This document shows positions 15,858 to 23,010 of a DNA stretch of 37,861 nucleotides, in pieces. The position numbers and the translations under genes were made by a program. The DNA lies in contig NZ_JAFIFD010000039.1 of assembly GCF_020832205.1 (NCBI RefSeq), positions 1 to 37,861 of the forward strand. Reading direction: 5' to 3'. Source of the DNA: Exiguobacterium sp. (lineage in GTDB: Bacteria > Bacillota > Bacilli > Exiguobacteriales > Exiguobacteriaceae). The stretch's first letter is position 1; each line of letters starts with the position of its first letter. The notes below the pieces were generated by a model. That model had not been told where the DNA came from. It was given only the letters and a program-made list of their open reading frames with translations, and searched no databases.

Positions 15858-15961
15858 ACGGCGCCGTAGACTCCTTAGGGATCAGCGAGCAGATGGAGAC
15901 ACAGCAGCGACAGCGTCGCGATGCGGCTCCTTGCTCGCCCCTAGGAAAGCGGAGGCGCCAT
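15858..15961. repeat. Structured GC-rich intergenic repeat element
   Basis: About 104 bp, much richer in GC than its surroundings, bounded by GGCGCC at 15860-15865 and again at 15954-15959, which can pair. Inside, CTCCTTAGGG faces CCCCTAGG, CGAGCA faces TGCTCG, and GCGAC-AGC-GTCGC forms a hairpin. The pattern GACTCCTnnGGGA ... GGAAAGCGGA resembles an intergenic repeat I recall from many Bacillales genomes. It carries no credible gene. Confidence 0.55.
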
Positions 15962-16000
15962 GTGGATGAGCAAAAACATTCAATTAGTCAAAAATCTGAA

Positions 16001-16065
16001 GCAATCGTCTTTTGAACGGTCGCTTTTTGTGTTGTCTTGACAAGCATTCGTGACGTATATAAACT
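16001..16065 (+). promoter_or_regulatory. Weak terminator followed by the promoter of the YhhQ-type gene
   Basis: GCAATCG/CGGTCGC with a T run (16001-16029) could end upstream transcription. TTGACA (16037-16042), 17 bases and TAAACT (16060-16065) then make a good sigma-A promoter about 40 bases before the start codon. No preQ1 riboswitch aptamer is visible. Confidence 0.65.
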
Positions 16066-16111
16066 TGAAAAGTTAAAAGTACTTATTTGATTCGGAAGGA
16101 GCAACATCCCA

Positions 16112-16807
16112 ATGCTTAATGAATGGTTATGGATTCCTTCTGCCTTGCTCACTCTCGGCCTCCTCGTCCTCAGCTACAAGTTGTTCGGACGTGTCGGACT
16201 GTTTGCCTGGATCGCGATGGCGTCAGTCGTCGCCAACATCCAAGTGACGCAGCAGATTGTAATCGGCGGTTTCATCTTCACACTCGGGAATATCGTTTAC
16301 GGTTCCCTTTATTTAGCGACAGACATCTTGAACGAGAAATACGGCCGTCATACGGCACGTAAAGGCGTTTGGCTCGGTTTCTTCATCTTGATCGTCTCGA
16401 CGGTGCTCATGCAGTTCGCTCTCCTTTACGAACCGTTTGAAGAAGCGCTGTTCATGCATGAAAGTTTCGAGGCGTTGTTCTCGATGCTCCCGCTCATCAC
16501 GCTCGGTAGTCTCGCGGCCTATCTCGTCTCGCAACTGTTTGACGTCTTCATCTACTCAAAAATTCGGGCGAAGACCGGCGAGAAGAAGCTATGGCTCCGT
16601 ACGACCGGCTCGACCGTCGTGTCCCAGTTCATCGATACGCTCACGTTCTGTACGATCGCCTTCTGGGGCATGGAATGGGACATTTGGTGGAATATCTTCG
16701 TTACGACTTACGTCGCGAAATTCGTCATCGCATGGATGGCGACACCGTTCATGTATTATGCGAAACGGACAGAACCACAAAACGACGAAGCAGAAAAAGC
16801 AGCATAA
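16112..16807 (+). CDS. yhhQ: Queuosine precursor transporter, YhhQ/Vut_1 family
   Basis: 231 aa with about six membrane helices. Diagnostic stretches of the YhhQ family are ANIQVTQQIVIGGFIFTLGNIVYGSLYLATDILNEKYG (split here by domain: the amphipathic TDILNEKYGR loop) and the later SQLFDVFIYSKIR and SQFIDTLTFCTIAF. The family imports queuine, preQ0 or preQ1, salvaged precursors of the tRNA wobble base queuosine. AAGGAG precedes the ATG. It is monocistronic, ended by a bidirectional terminator shared with the convergent small gene. Confidence 0.88.
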   Translation: MLNEWLWIPSALLTLGLLVLSYKLFGRVGLFAWIAMASVVANIQVTQQIVIGGFIFTLGNIVYGSLYLATDILNEKYGRHTARKGVWLGFFILIVSTVLMQFALLYEPFEEALFMHESFEALFSMLPLITLGSLAAYLVSQLFDVFIYSKIRAKTGEKKLWLRTTGSTVVSQFIDTLTFCTIAFWGMEWDIWWNIFVTTYVAKFVIAWMATPFMYYAKRTEPQNDEAEKAA

Positions 16808-16843
16808 TAAATACCGCAGCCAAATTCGGCTGCGGTATTTATT
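16808..16843. terminator. Bidirectional terminator
   Basis: AAATACCGCAGCC/GGCTGCGGTATTT with a six-base loop, A-rich on one side and T-rich on the other, between convergent genes. Confidence 0.9.
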
Positions 16844-17087
16844 TAGCCTTGATATGCAGACGAACGGCATACGGTCTCGCATCTTCGAGCGACGACGTCT
16901 CGCGACAAACGGTGAGCGCCATGTACGCGTCAATCGCCAACGCTTCGATGGCCTCTTCTGTCGCTTCGACTTCTAGTATGGTGTAGGGCGGCAACTGTTC
17001 GAGCTTGATCCACTGCCCGTGTAAGTTCTTCGCATAAATGATCGGTTCGTCGATCGAATAGCGTCGGAGTAAGTCTTTGACGTTCAT
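16839..17087 (-). CDS. Small cytosolic protein under probable CcpA control
   Basis: 82 aa from the ATG at 17087, which follows AAGGAGGGG; the longer frame (17111) lacks a site. Sequence features are VKDLLRRYSIDEPIIYAKNLHGQWIKLEQLPPYTILEVEATEEAIEALAIDAYMALTV, listed here in two blocks: a short basic helix at the start and an acidic helix in the middle. No membrane segment. I do not recognise it. The promoter is near-consensus and has a cre-like site in its spacer, so expression probably falls on preferred sugars. Confidence 0.65.
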   Translation of the reverse strand: MNVKDLLRRYSIDEPIIYAKNLHGQWIKLEQLPPYTILEVEATEEAIEALAIDAYMALTVCRETSSLEDARPYAVRLHIKAK

Positions 17088-17126
17088 GTGGTCCCCCTCC
17101 TTCACCAACACATCCTGTGTACTCCC

Positions 17127-17155
17127 ATTATAGAAAGCGCTTCCGTTTCTGTAAA
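17127..17155 (-). promoter_or_regulatory. Near-consensus promoter with a cre-like site in the spacer
   Basis: On the minus strand TTTACA (17150-17155) and TATAAT (17127-17132) are 17 bases apart. The spacer contains GGAAGCGCTTTC, matching the cre core. CcpA bound here would occlude RNA polymerase. Confidence 0.8.
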
Positions 17156-17207
17156 CCGCGTCCGGATCACTTTACGGGGATTCCCGCTTCACTTTCCTTA
17201 AAATCGA

Positions 17208-17215
17208 ACCGATAA
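17208..17215 (+). promoter_or_regulatory. Possible sigma-D-like -10 element before the PilZ gene
   Basis: ACCGATAA matches the sigma-D -10 consensus GCCGATAA at seven of eight positions. A TAAA -35 at the right distance is not evident. GATAAT in the same place could equally be a sigma-A -10. Confidence 0.3.
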
Positions 17216-17241
17216 TGCTAGTAGAGAAATGAGGTGAACCG

Positions 17242-17598
17242 ATGCGTTATCGACGCCAAGAGACATTCCGTTACATCTTACCGAACCCTCGATTTGTTCC
17301 GTATCGCCTCGTTTGGGAAGACAAAGAACTTCATGATGGAGAAGGCATGCTGTTGAACATTAGCGCCCACGGCTTGAAGCTGCGATGCGATTATTTATTT
17401 CCTTTGTCCGATGGTTTGAAAGTAAAAGTCGTTCTCGAACTCGTGCCGATGTTGCAAGCGATCGAAGTGACCGGGCACGTCCGGCATCGCAGTCAAATGG
17501 GCAGCATGTACGACTACGGTATTTTACTTGAAACGACCTCTGACGAGACACAACAGCTCGTCACGATGATCAAATCATACGCCCGCGAGAATAAATGA
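17242..17598 (+). CDS. PilZ-domain protein (c-di-GMP effector candidate)
   Basis: 118 aa, a single PilZ beta-barrel. The N-terminus MRYRRQETFRY supplies the arginine-rich segment, and NISAHGLKLRC (about 38-48) matches the (D/N)xSxxG motif that binds cyclic di-GMP. The arginine spacing (RRQETFR) is one residue longer than the classical RxxxR, so binding should be tested. Stand-alone PilZ proteins typically adjust motility, secretion or biofilm formation. GAGGTG precedes the ATG. It has its own terminator. Confidence 0.85.
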   Translation: MRYRRQETFRYILPNPRFVPYRLVWEDKELHDGEGMLLNISAHGLKLRCDYLFPLSDGLKVKVVLELVPMLQAIEVTGHVRHRSQMGSMYDYGILLETTSDETQQLVTMIKSYARENK

Positions 17599-17629
17599 GA
17601 ACGTGTCCCCGGACACTTTCTCATTTTTC
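17593..17629 (+). terminator. Terminator after PilZ gene
   Basis: TGAGAACGTGTCC/GGACACTTTCTCA with a two-base loop, followed by TTTTT. Confidence 0.85.
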
Positions 17630-17646
17630 GTTATCCGAAAACAGGG

Positions 17647-17652
17647 TATACT
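17647..17652 (+). promoter_or_regulatory. -10 element of the 210-aa membrane protein gene
   Basis: TATACT about 33 bases before the ATG. The -35 is weak (TTTTCG, 16-base spacer). Confidence 0.35.
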
Positions 17653-17684
17653 AGTTGAAACAGAACTTGACGTGAGGTGTCGGC

Positions 17685-18317
17685 ATGACTAGAAAATTTT
17701 TATTGATCCCTTGGGCCGTTGCTATCGCCATCGCGCTCCTCGGTCCGAACGAACCCTTCTCGAGCCGCTTTCTGCTCGATTTTTTAACGTATAACACGGA
17801 AGCGTACGAAGGCTACTCTTTGTCTTTGTTCAGCATCCTGGGCGTGTATCCCCTCGCCTTGTTCCCGCTGTTATGGTCTGAAGTGAACCAGCTGCGACCG
17901 AATCCGCTCTTGCCCGCTGCGACCGGGTTCGTCGTCGGCGGATTTATCATCGCACCTTACTTGGCGTTCGCCCGCCAAGCCCCTTATCCGACGCCAATCA
18001 AACCGTTGCCGACGCGACTGCTCGGTGTCGCCTTGCTCCTCGTCACGATCGGTCTCTTCATTGCGGCCGCAACGACAGGGGACGTCGGGACGTATTGGTC
18101 ATATGTCGAGCAGAACCAGTTCGTCCGGACGATGACCGTCGACTTCTTCTTGCTCGCGTTCATTCAAATCACGCTCATGAACCGAGATGCAAAGCGATAC
18201 AAGATGAGTTTGTGGCCACTTCCTTATATCCCGCTATTTGGACTTTTGTTCTGGCTCATCATCCGCCACAAACAACCGTTCAATGAAGCACCGCCGCAGC
18301 GTACCAGACATGCTTAA
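17685..18317 (+). CDS. Integral membrane protein, unknown
   Basis: 210 aa with about six hydrophobic helices: the N-terminal FLLIPWAVAIAIALLG, LFSILGVYPLALFPLLW, FVVGGFIIAPYLAFA, LLGVALLLVTIGLFIAAA, FFLLAFIQITLM and YIPLFGLLFWLIIR. The ends are basic (RHKQPF, RTRHA). No transport or catalytic motif stands out. GAGGTG precedes the ATG at 17685. The gene is flanked by a terminator upstream and a strong hairpin downstream, so it seems to be transcribed alone. Confidence 0.7.
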   Translation: MTRKFLLIPWAVAIAIALLGPNEPFSSRFLLDFLTYNTEAYEGYSLSLFSILGVYPLALFPLLWSEVNQLRPNPLLPAATGFVVGGFIIAPYLAFARQAPYPTPIKPLPTRLLGVALLLVTIGLFIAAATTGDVGTYWSYVEQNQFVRTMTVDFFLLAFIQITLMNRDAKRYKMSLWPLPYIPLFGLLFWLIIRHKQPFNEAPPQRTRHA

Positions 18318-18319
18318 TC

Positions 18320-18357
18320 AACGCCCTGTCGCACCTACTCGGTGACGATAGGGCGTT
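18320..18357 (+). terminator. Long hairpin after membrane protein gene
   Basis: AACGCCCTGTCG...ACC pairs with GGTGACGATAGGGCGTT around a short TACTC loop with only one bulge. No T run follows, so termination may be Rho-assisted, or the hairpin may stabilise the mRNA. Confidence 0.5.
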
Positions 18358-18445
18358 CGTGTATCTTCATCGCAACGATTGAGGTATGATGGGTGTTGAG
18401 ACTTCAACGTCTAATACGACCGCAACAGAAAGTAGGTAGGAGATC

Positions 18446-18715
18446 ATGCGTTTTTTTAAAGTCATGACACACACGAACGACAAACAAGAGGAAGTCATCC
18501 TCAGTGAATATCACAAAGTACCAGAGAAGCGAGTCGATCAGTTCTTGAAAGAGATGCTCGAACTCGATATGTATGAAGAGAACGTGACGCTCAAAGAGTG
18601 TCAAGTCGCAAAAGACCGCTGGGAATGCCCGGTCGGGGACTTTGTGATCGTCGAGTACTTCAACGAAAAAGAGTTCGACCGATTGAATGAATTCAAAGTC
18701 GTCAAGAAAAAATGA
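18446..18715 (+). CDS. Small cytosolic protein, unknown
   Basis: 89 aa, charged and soluble: MRFFKVMTHTNDKQEEVILS, then a helical region (KRVDQFLKEMLELDMYEE), then WECPVGDFVIVEYFNEKEFDRL. Two cysteines (KECQ, WECP). No known motif. GTAGGTAGGAG lies just before the ATG. An inverted repeat GTTGA-GACT-TCAAC near 18395 lies in its upstream region and could be an operator. A terminator follows directly. Confidence 0.65.
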   Translation: MRFFKVMTHTNDKQEEVILSEYHKVPEKRVDQFLKEMLELDMYEENVTLKECQVAKDRWECPVGDFVIVEYFNEKEFDRLNEFKVVKKK

Positions 18716-18722
18716 ATGCGAA

Positions 18723-18758
18723 AGGAGAGGACCTAATCAAAGGCCCTCTCCTTTTTTA
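18723..18758 (+). terminator. Terminator between convergent small genes
   Basis: GGAGAGGACCT/AGGCCCTCTCC with a six-base loop and a T run on the plus strand. It also lies at the stop of the convergent 41-aa gene. Confidence 0.85.
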
Positions 18759-18881
18759 TTCGTTATCGTCGTCCGGGTCCGGGTCAGGGTGTTGTGTCGG
18801 AGCCGGTTTTTTAGCGGGGTCTGATTGTTCGTCTGGCTCTGGATCTGGGTGGACCCCTGGTTGTGATTCGTCACGTTTCAT
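18756..18881 (-). CDS. 41-aa Asp/Pro/Glu-rich small protein
   Basis: A short frame from the ATG at 18881 to a stop at 18756, preceded by AAAGGAGG with 8-base spacing, an ideal Bacillota ribosome site. The product starts MKRDESQPGVHPDPEPDEQS and ends HPDPDPDDDNE. It is strongly acidic and Pro-rich, and probably disordered. Asp-Pro repeats could bind metal or act as a spacer. Its downstream neighbour on the same strand sits beyond a terminator. The family is unknown; confidence rests on the ribosome site and a compact fit between terminator and next gene. Confidence 0.6.
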   Translation of the reverse strand: MKRDESQPGVHPDPEPDEQSDPAKKPAPTQHPDPDPDDDNE

Positions 18882-18938
18882 GAAGCAACCCTCCTTTGCG
18901 ATAGTTGTTTGTTTCCACGTTTTAAAAAACTTGAAACG

Positions 18939-21602
18939 TCAGTGGATGTTCTTATCGCCGATGACACGGCGTGAGATGGCCTTCTCGATTTCGACGATCA
19001 CAAAGACGATGAGACCGAAGACGACCGGATAGAGCCAGTCCCCGAGGTCGAGGGCCGCCGTCCCGAACAACGTATGCATGAACGGCACGTACGTGATGAA
19101 CAACTGTAGTGCGATCAAAAGTCCCGAGACGAGGAACGCGATCTTGTTATCAAAGAAGTGACGGTTGAACGCCGGCGCCAGTTCCGTCCGGCAGTTGTAT
19201 AAGTGGAACAGTTGCGCCATAACGATCGTATTGAGCGTGATCGTCTGCAACTTCGCCGTCGAGAAGTCATAATCGGCGAGCAGATAGTTGATAGCAAGAC
19301 TTCCGCCACCGATCAAGATCGATACGAAGATGATGCGGAAAACGTAATACTTACTCAAGAGCGGTACGTTCGCCGGGCGCGGCGGCCGTTTCATCGTTCT
19401 CTCTTCGAGCGGTTCGAACGCGATCGCGAGTGACAATGTGATGGCGACGACCATGTTGACCCAAAGGATTTGTACCGGACTGAGCGGGGCGGCCGCCCCG
19501 AGCAGGATACTCATCGCGACGAGGAGTGCTTGTCCCCCGTTCGTCGGAAGGAGGAACAAAATCGTCTTTTTCAAGTTGTCATAGACGCGGCGTCCTTCTC
19601 GGACGGCGTTGTAGATCGTCTTGAAATTGTCATCGACGAGTACCATCTGCGAGGCTTCTTTCGCGACTTCCGTCCCTTTGATCCCCATCGCGACGCCAAT
19701 GTCGGCTCGTTTCAACGCCGGAGCGTCATTCACCCCGTCACCGGTCATCGATGTGATCAGACCGTTCTGTTGCAGCCCTTTGACGAGTCGGAGTTTATCG
19801 TGCGGGCTTGTCCGCGCAAACACGTCGTTGTGAATCGAAGCTTCTTTGATCTCTTCGTCGGACATGTTCGTCAACTCTTTCCCTTCGAGCGCCCCTTCCA
19901 CTTCCATACCGAGTTCACGGGCGATGGCAACGGCTGTATCTTTATGGTCACCAGTGATCATCTTGATCCGAATACCGGCGTCTCGACAAGCTGCGACCGC
20001 TTCGATCGCCTCAGGACGCGGCGGATCGACAATTCCGTACAGCCCAAGGAACGTGACGCCATCTTCGACGTCTTCATGGTCGACCGACTCTTTCGAACGA
20101 TCGACGCGCTTGAACCCGCCTCCGAGCACGCGTTGACCGCGGTCGGCGATTTCTTTTCGTTTCTCATCCCAATATGACCGGTCAAAGTCACCGTTCTCCG
20201 CCATGTCGAACAGACGATCCGGTGCTCCTTTAATGAAAATCATCCGCTCGTCTTTATAGTCGACGAGGGTGGCCATGTATTTGTACTCCGAGTCAAACGG
20301 AATTTTCGAGATGACTTTCAACCGTTCGATCGGTTGTTCCGCTTTTTCTGCGAGAGTTAAGAGGCACGCCTCGGTCGGATCACCGTTGACGACCCATTTG
20401 CCTTCCTCTTGATAGAGCTGGGCGTCATTACACGTCTTCCCGACGGTGAGCAAATCAATCATCGACTCATCATCGTCTAGGTCAAACGGCTGGCCGTTAA
20501 TCTCAAGGTCACCATCCGGGGCGTACCCGCTTCCGGACACTTCGATGTCATGATTGGCCGTGACGACTTGTTTGACAGTCATCTCATTTTTTGTGAGAGT
20601 CCCTGTTTTGTCGGTGCAGATGACCGAGACCGCGCCTAACGTCTCAACTGACGGCAGACTGCGGACGATCGCTTTCTTCTCGGCCATATTCCGGACACCG
20701 AGCGCGAGGATGATGGAAATAACGGCTGGAAGTCCTTCCGGGATTGCCGCGACGGCAAGACCGATCGTCGTCAGCATTAGCTCGATCGGGTCATAGTCAC
20801 GGAAGAAATACCCGAACGCATAAATCGCAATCGAGATGACGAGAATCGCGATTGAAACAGTTTGCCCGAACTTCGTCGTTTGACGGATGAGCGGTGTTTT
20901 GACGGTCTCGACTTCTGCAATCGAGGCGTTGATTTTTCCAAGTTCTGTTCCTTCCCCGATCGAGGTGACGAGCGCTTTCGCGCTTCCTGTCGCGACACTC
21001 GTACCCGAATAGATCATGTTCTTCCGGTCTCCGAGCACGGCATCTTCCGGCACGACTTGAATTTTCTTCTCGACCGTCGTCGCTTCACCGGTCAGTGCCG
21101 ACTCTTCGACTTTGAACTTTTCTGCTTGGATGACGCGGGCATCGGCCGGTACTTTATCTCCGGCTGCGAGCACCATCACGTCCCCGACGACGAGGTCGCT
21201 CGAGTCCACTTGGATTTGTTTGCCGTCCCGGACGACGCTCGCTTTCGTTTCGAGCAACTTTTTGATCCCTTCGAGCGCCTGTTCGGCTTTGTTCTCTTGA
21301 AGGTAACCCACGACGGCGATAATCGTGACGACGAGCAAGATGACGATCGTATCGATATACTCCCCGAGTACACCGGTCACGACGGCCGCACCGAGTAGGA
21401 CGTAGACGAGGACGTCATTGAACTGTCTTAAAAATTTGATGATTTCAGGCGTCTTCTCCTTCTCGGGCAACACGTTCTTCCCATATTGCTCTTGGCGGCT
21501 CGATACTTCGCTTTTCGATAGGCCATGTTCAACATCAGTTTCGAGACTCTCCCTCACCGCTTCTGGTTCGAGGGCATGCCAGTGCTTATTCTCGATCTCC
21601 AT
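18939..21602 (-). CDS. P-type Ca2+-transporting ATPase (SERCA/PMCA-like)
   Basis: 887 aa, the usual length for bacterial P2A pumps such as B. subtilis YloB. In order: an N-terminal cation ATPase domain, TGEA at 171-174 (actuator loop; the canonical Ser is Ala but Glu is kept), PEGLP at 288-292 in helix 4 (ion site), DKTGTLT with phosphorylated Asp331, KGAP at 458-461, TGD at 550, and TGDGVNDAP at 620-628. Six C-terminal helices follow. It exports Ca2+ (or possibly Mn2+) from the cytosol using ATP. GAGGAGG precedes the ATG. Divergent from the EIIC-like gene. Confidence 0.93.
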   Translation of the reverse strand: MEIENKHWHALEPEAVRESLETDVEHGLSKSEVSSRQEQYGKNVLPEKEKTPEIIKFLRQFNDVLVYVLLGAAVVTGVLGEYIDTIVILLVVTIIAVVGYLQENKAEQALEGIKKLLETKASVVRDGKQIQVDSSDLVVGDVMVLAAGDKVPADARVIQAEKFKVEESALTGEATTVEKKIQVVPEDAVLGDRKNMIYSGTSVATGSAKALVTSIGEGTELGKINASIAEVETVKTPLIRQTTKFGQTVSIAILVISIAIYAFGYFFRDYDPIELMLTTIGLAVAAIPEGLPAVISIILALGVRNMAEKKAIVRSLPSVETLGAVSVICTDKTGTLTKNEMTVKQVVTANHDIEVSGSGYAPDGDLEINGQPFDLDDDESMIDLLTVGKTCNDAQLYQEEGKWVVNGDPTEACLLTLAEKAEQPIERLKVISKIPFDSEYKYMATLVDYKDERMIFIKGAPDRLFDMAENGDFDRSYWDEKRKEIADRGQRVLGGGFKRVDRSKESVDHEDVEDGVTFLGLYGIVDPPRPEAIEAVAACRDAGIRIKMITGDHKDTAVAIARELGMEVEGALEGKELTNMSDEEIKEASIHNDVFARTSPHDKLRLVKGLQQNGLITSMTGDGVNDAPALKRADIGVAMGIKGTEVAKEASQMVLVDDNFKTIYNAVREGRRVYDNLKKTILFLLPTNGGQALLVAMSILLGAAAPLSPVQILWVNMVVAITLSLAIAFEPLEERTMKRPPRPANVPLLSKYYVFRIIFVSILIGGGSLAINYLLADYDFSTAKLQTITLNTIVMAQLFHLYNCRTELAPAFNRHFFDNKIAFLVSGLLIALQLFITYVPFMHTLFGTAALDLGDWLYPVVFGLIVFVIVEIEKAISRRVIGDKNIH

Positions 21603-21855
21603 CTCTGCTTCTCCTCCTCAATTGCATCTATCTAAATGTACTTCTACTTCCTGTTTCCCACTCCGACACGTACTGACACATTTTCACATCTTTTTTCAGC
21701 ACATCTTCACAAATAGACGCCTACAATTTTCCAATCAACTGAATGGAAACGTTATCATCAAACTTTCTCATGTCAGTTCGTTGAAATGGCTTTACAGGAA
21801 CGGCCGAATGATTAAATATAGAAGAAATACAAACAGAGAGAAAGAGGTACACACC
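21603..21855. other. Divergent intergenic region between Ca2+-ATPase and EIIC genes
   Basis: 253 bp without a gene. It contains a consensus cre at 21744-21757 and, closer to the EIIC gene, a possible TTTACA / TAAATA promoter near 21793. The Ca2+-ATPase ribosome site is at its left edge. Confidence 0.5.
21744..21757 (+). promoter_or_regulatory. Consensus CcpA cre site
   Basis: TGGAAACGTTATCA fits TGNAANCGNWNNCA at every defined position. It lies about 100 bases upstream of the EIIC-like permease gene. Confidence 0.7.
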
Positions 21856-22887
21856 ATGGTTATCGTTCAAGGTATCGCACTTTTACTGTTGATTCTTGCG
21901 CTGTTCACATTATTCAGCTACAAAGCTCCGTTCGGCATGAAAGCGATGGGCGCCCTCGCCGGTGCCGCCATCGCCAGTTTTCTAGTCGAGGCGTTCAACG
22001 CCTATGCGATCGGCGGGCTGTTGCCGTTGCCACTCTATGAGCAAGTCGGTCAAGCGGCAGGTTCGCTCTCGGGACCAGCAGCGGCTGCCCTCGTCGCGAT
22101 CGCGCTCGGGATCAATCCGGTTTATGCGCTCATGCTTGGGCTTTCTGTATCCGGCTTCGGGATTTTACCAGGCTTCTTTGCCGGTTATATCCTCGGTCTT
22201 CTCGGACGTCGCCTCGACAAACATTTACCGGCCGGTGTCGACATGATCTTTTATGTCATCATCATGGCGCCGCTCGCCCGACTCGTCGCCATCGGGGTCG
22301 ACCCGCTCGTCTCGAACACGCTCGCTCAAATCGGGGCGGTCATTGAACTTGCGGCCACTCAAAACCCGATCGTCATGGGCCTCGTCCTAGGCGGAATCGT
22401 CACGGTCGTCTCGACCTCGCCGCTCAGTTCGATGGCGCTGACGGCGATGCTCGGTCTGACTGGCGTGCCGATGGCAATCGCCGCTCTCGCATTGACGGCA
22501 TCGATTTCGATGAACTTCTTGTTGTTCAAGCGTTTGAACATCGGGACGAAGAAAGATCAGCTGTCGGTCGCAATCGAGCCGCTCACGCAAGCTGACCTCA
22601 TCTCGGCCAACCCGATCCCGATTTATAGCGTAAACTTCGTCGGGGGCGCCGCCGCCGGACTCGTCGTCGCGATGACCGGCATGGTCAACAACGCGCCCGG
22701 TTCTGCCGCAGGAGTGCCGGGACTGCTCGTTATGTACGGGTTCAATGATTGGCAAACCGTCACGGTGACAGCCGTCATCGTCTTCAGTATCGGGATTGTC
22801 GCCGGACTCGTCGGGAGCAAGCTGTTCAAAAACTTCCCGATCGTCTCCGAAAGTGAGAAACAAATTGAAACAGAAGATGCCGCTTGA
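21856..22887 (+). CDS. Orphan PTS EIIC-like permease (PTS_EIIC_2 family)
   Basis: 343 aa from the ATG at 21856, preceded by AAAGAGGT. About nine or ten hydrophobic helices rich in Gly/Ala (FGMKAMGALAGAAIASFLVEA, LSGPAAAALVAIALGINPVY, GIVTVVSTSPLSSMALTAML). It resembles the stand-alone EIIC proteins of the PTS_EIIC_2 family, which have no EIIA or EIIB; none are nearby. The substrate is unknown. A perfect cre upstream suggests carbon control. Its stop codon coincides with the edge of the tnpB element, and the gene no longer has its own terminator. Confidence 0.82.
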   Translation: MVIVQGIALLLLILALFTLFSYKAPFGMKAMGALAGAAIASFLVEAFNAYAIGGLLPLPLYEQVGQAAGSLSGPAAAALVAIALGINPVYALMLGLSVSGFGILPGFFAGYILGLLGRRLDKHLPAGVDMIFYVIIMAPLARLVAIGVDPLVSNTLAQIGAVIELAATQNPIVMGLVLGGIVTVVSTSPLSSMALTAMLGLTGVPMAIAALALTASISMNFLLFKRLNIGTKKDQLSVAIEPLTQADLISANPIPIYSVNFVGGAAAGLVVAMTGMVNNAPGSAAGVPGLLVMYGFNDWQTVTVTAVIVFSIGIVAGLVGSKLFKNFPIVSESEKQIETEDAA

Positions 22888-23010
22888 ACTACCTCCACCT
22901 CCGCTTCGCTAAGAGGTGGAGGATTCCTGGGTCATCCGGTCTAACGACCGGAACCTGGCCAGGCTAGCCCCGTCGTCCCGACGGTTGAAGAAGCCAAGAT
23001 ACGTTCAGCT
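22884..23010 (-). ncRNA. Predicted omega/reRNA at the right end of tnpB
   Basis: The 3' end of tnpB and the right end form GC-rich hairpins: CCGTCGGGACGACGG, TCCGGTC-GTTA-GACCGGA, and CCTCCACCTC/GAGGTGGAGG with an 11-base loop, then TAGTTCAA. In TnpB elements this region yields the guide RNA scaffold, with the guide taken from the flanking DNA. The 5' limit is a guess. Here the guide would be antisense to the 3' end of the EIIC gene. Confidence 0.5.

Noticed and set aside
15752-16015. 87-codon frame across the structured repeat
   Set aside because: It is formed by the GC-rich repeat, has no ribosome site and its product has no recognisable protein features.
15966-16111. preQ1 riboswitch upstream of the YhhQ-type transporter
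   Set aside because: I looked for the preQ1 aptamer hairpin and A-rich tail before the start codon and found only a promoter and a weak terminator.
18712-19032. Plus-strand 106-codon frame after the 89-aa gene
   Set aside because: It runs through a terminator and is the complement of the 41-aa gene and the end of the Ca2+-ATPase; its Ser/Gly repeats mirror the Asp/Pro codons of the real gene.
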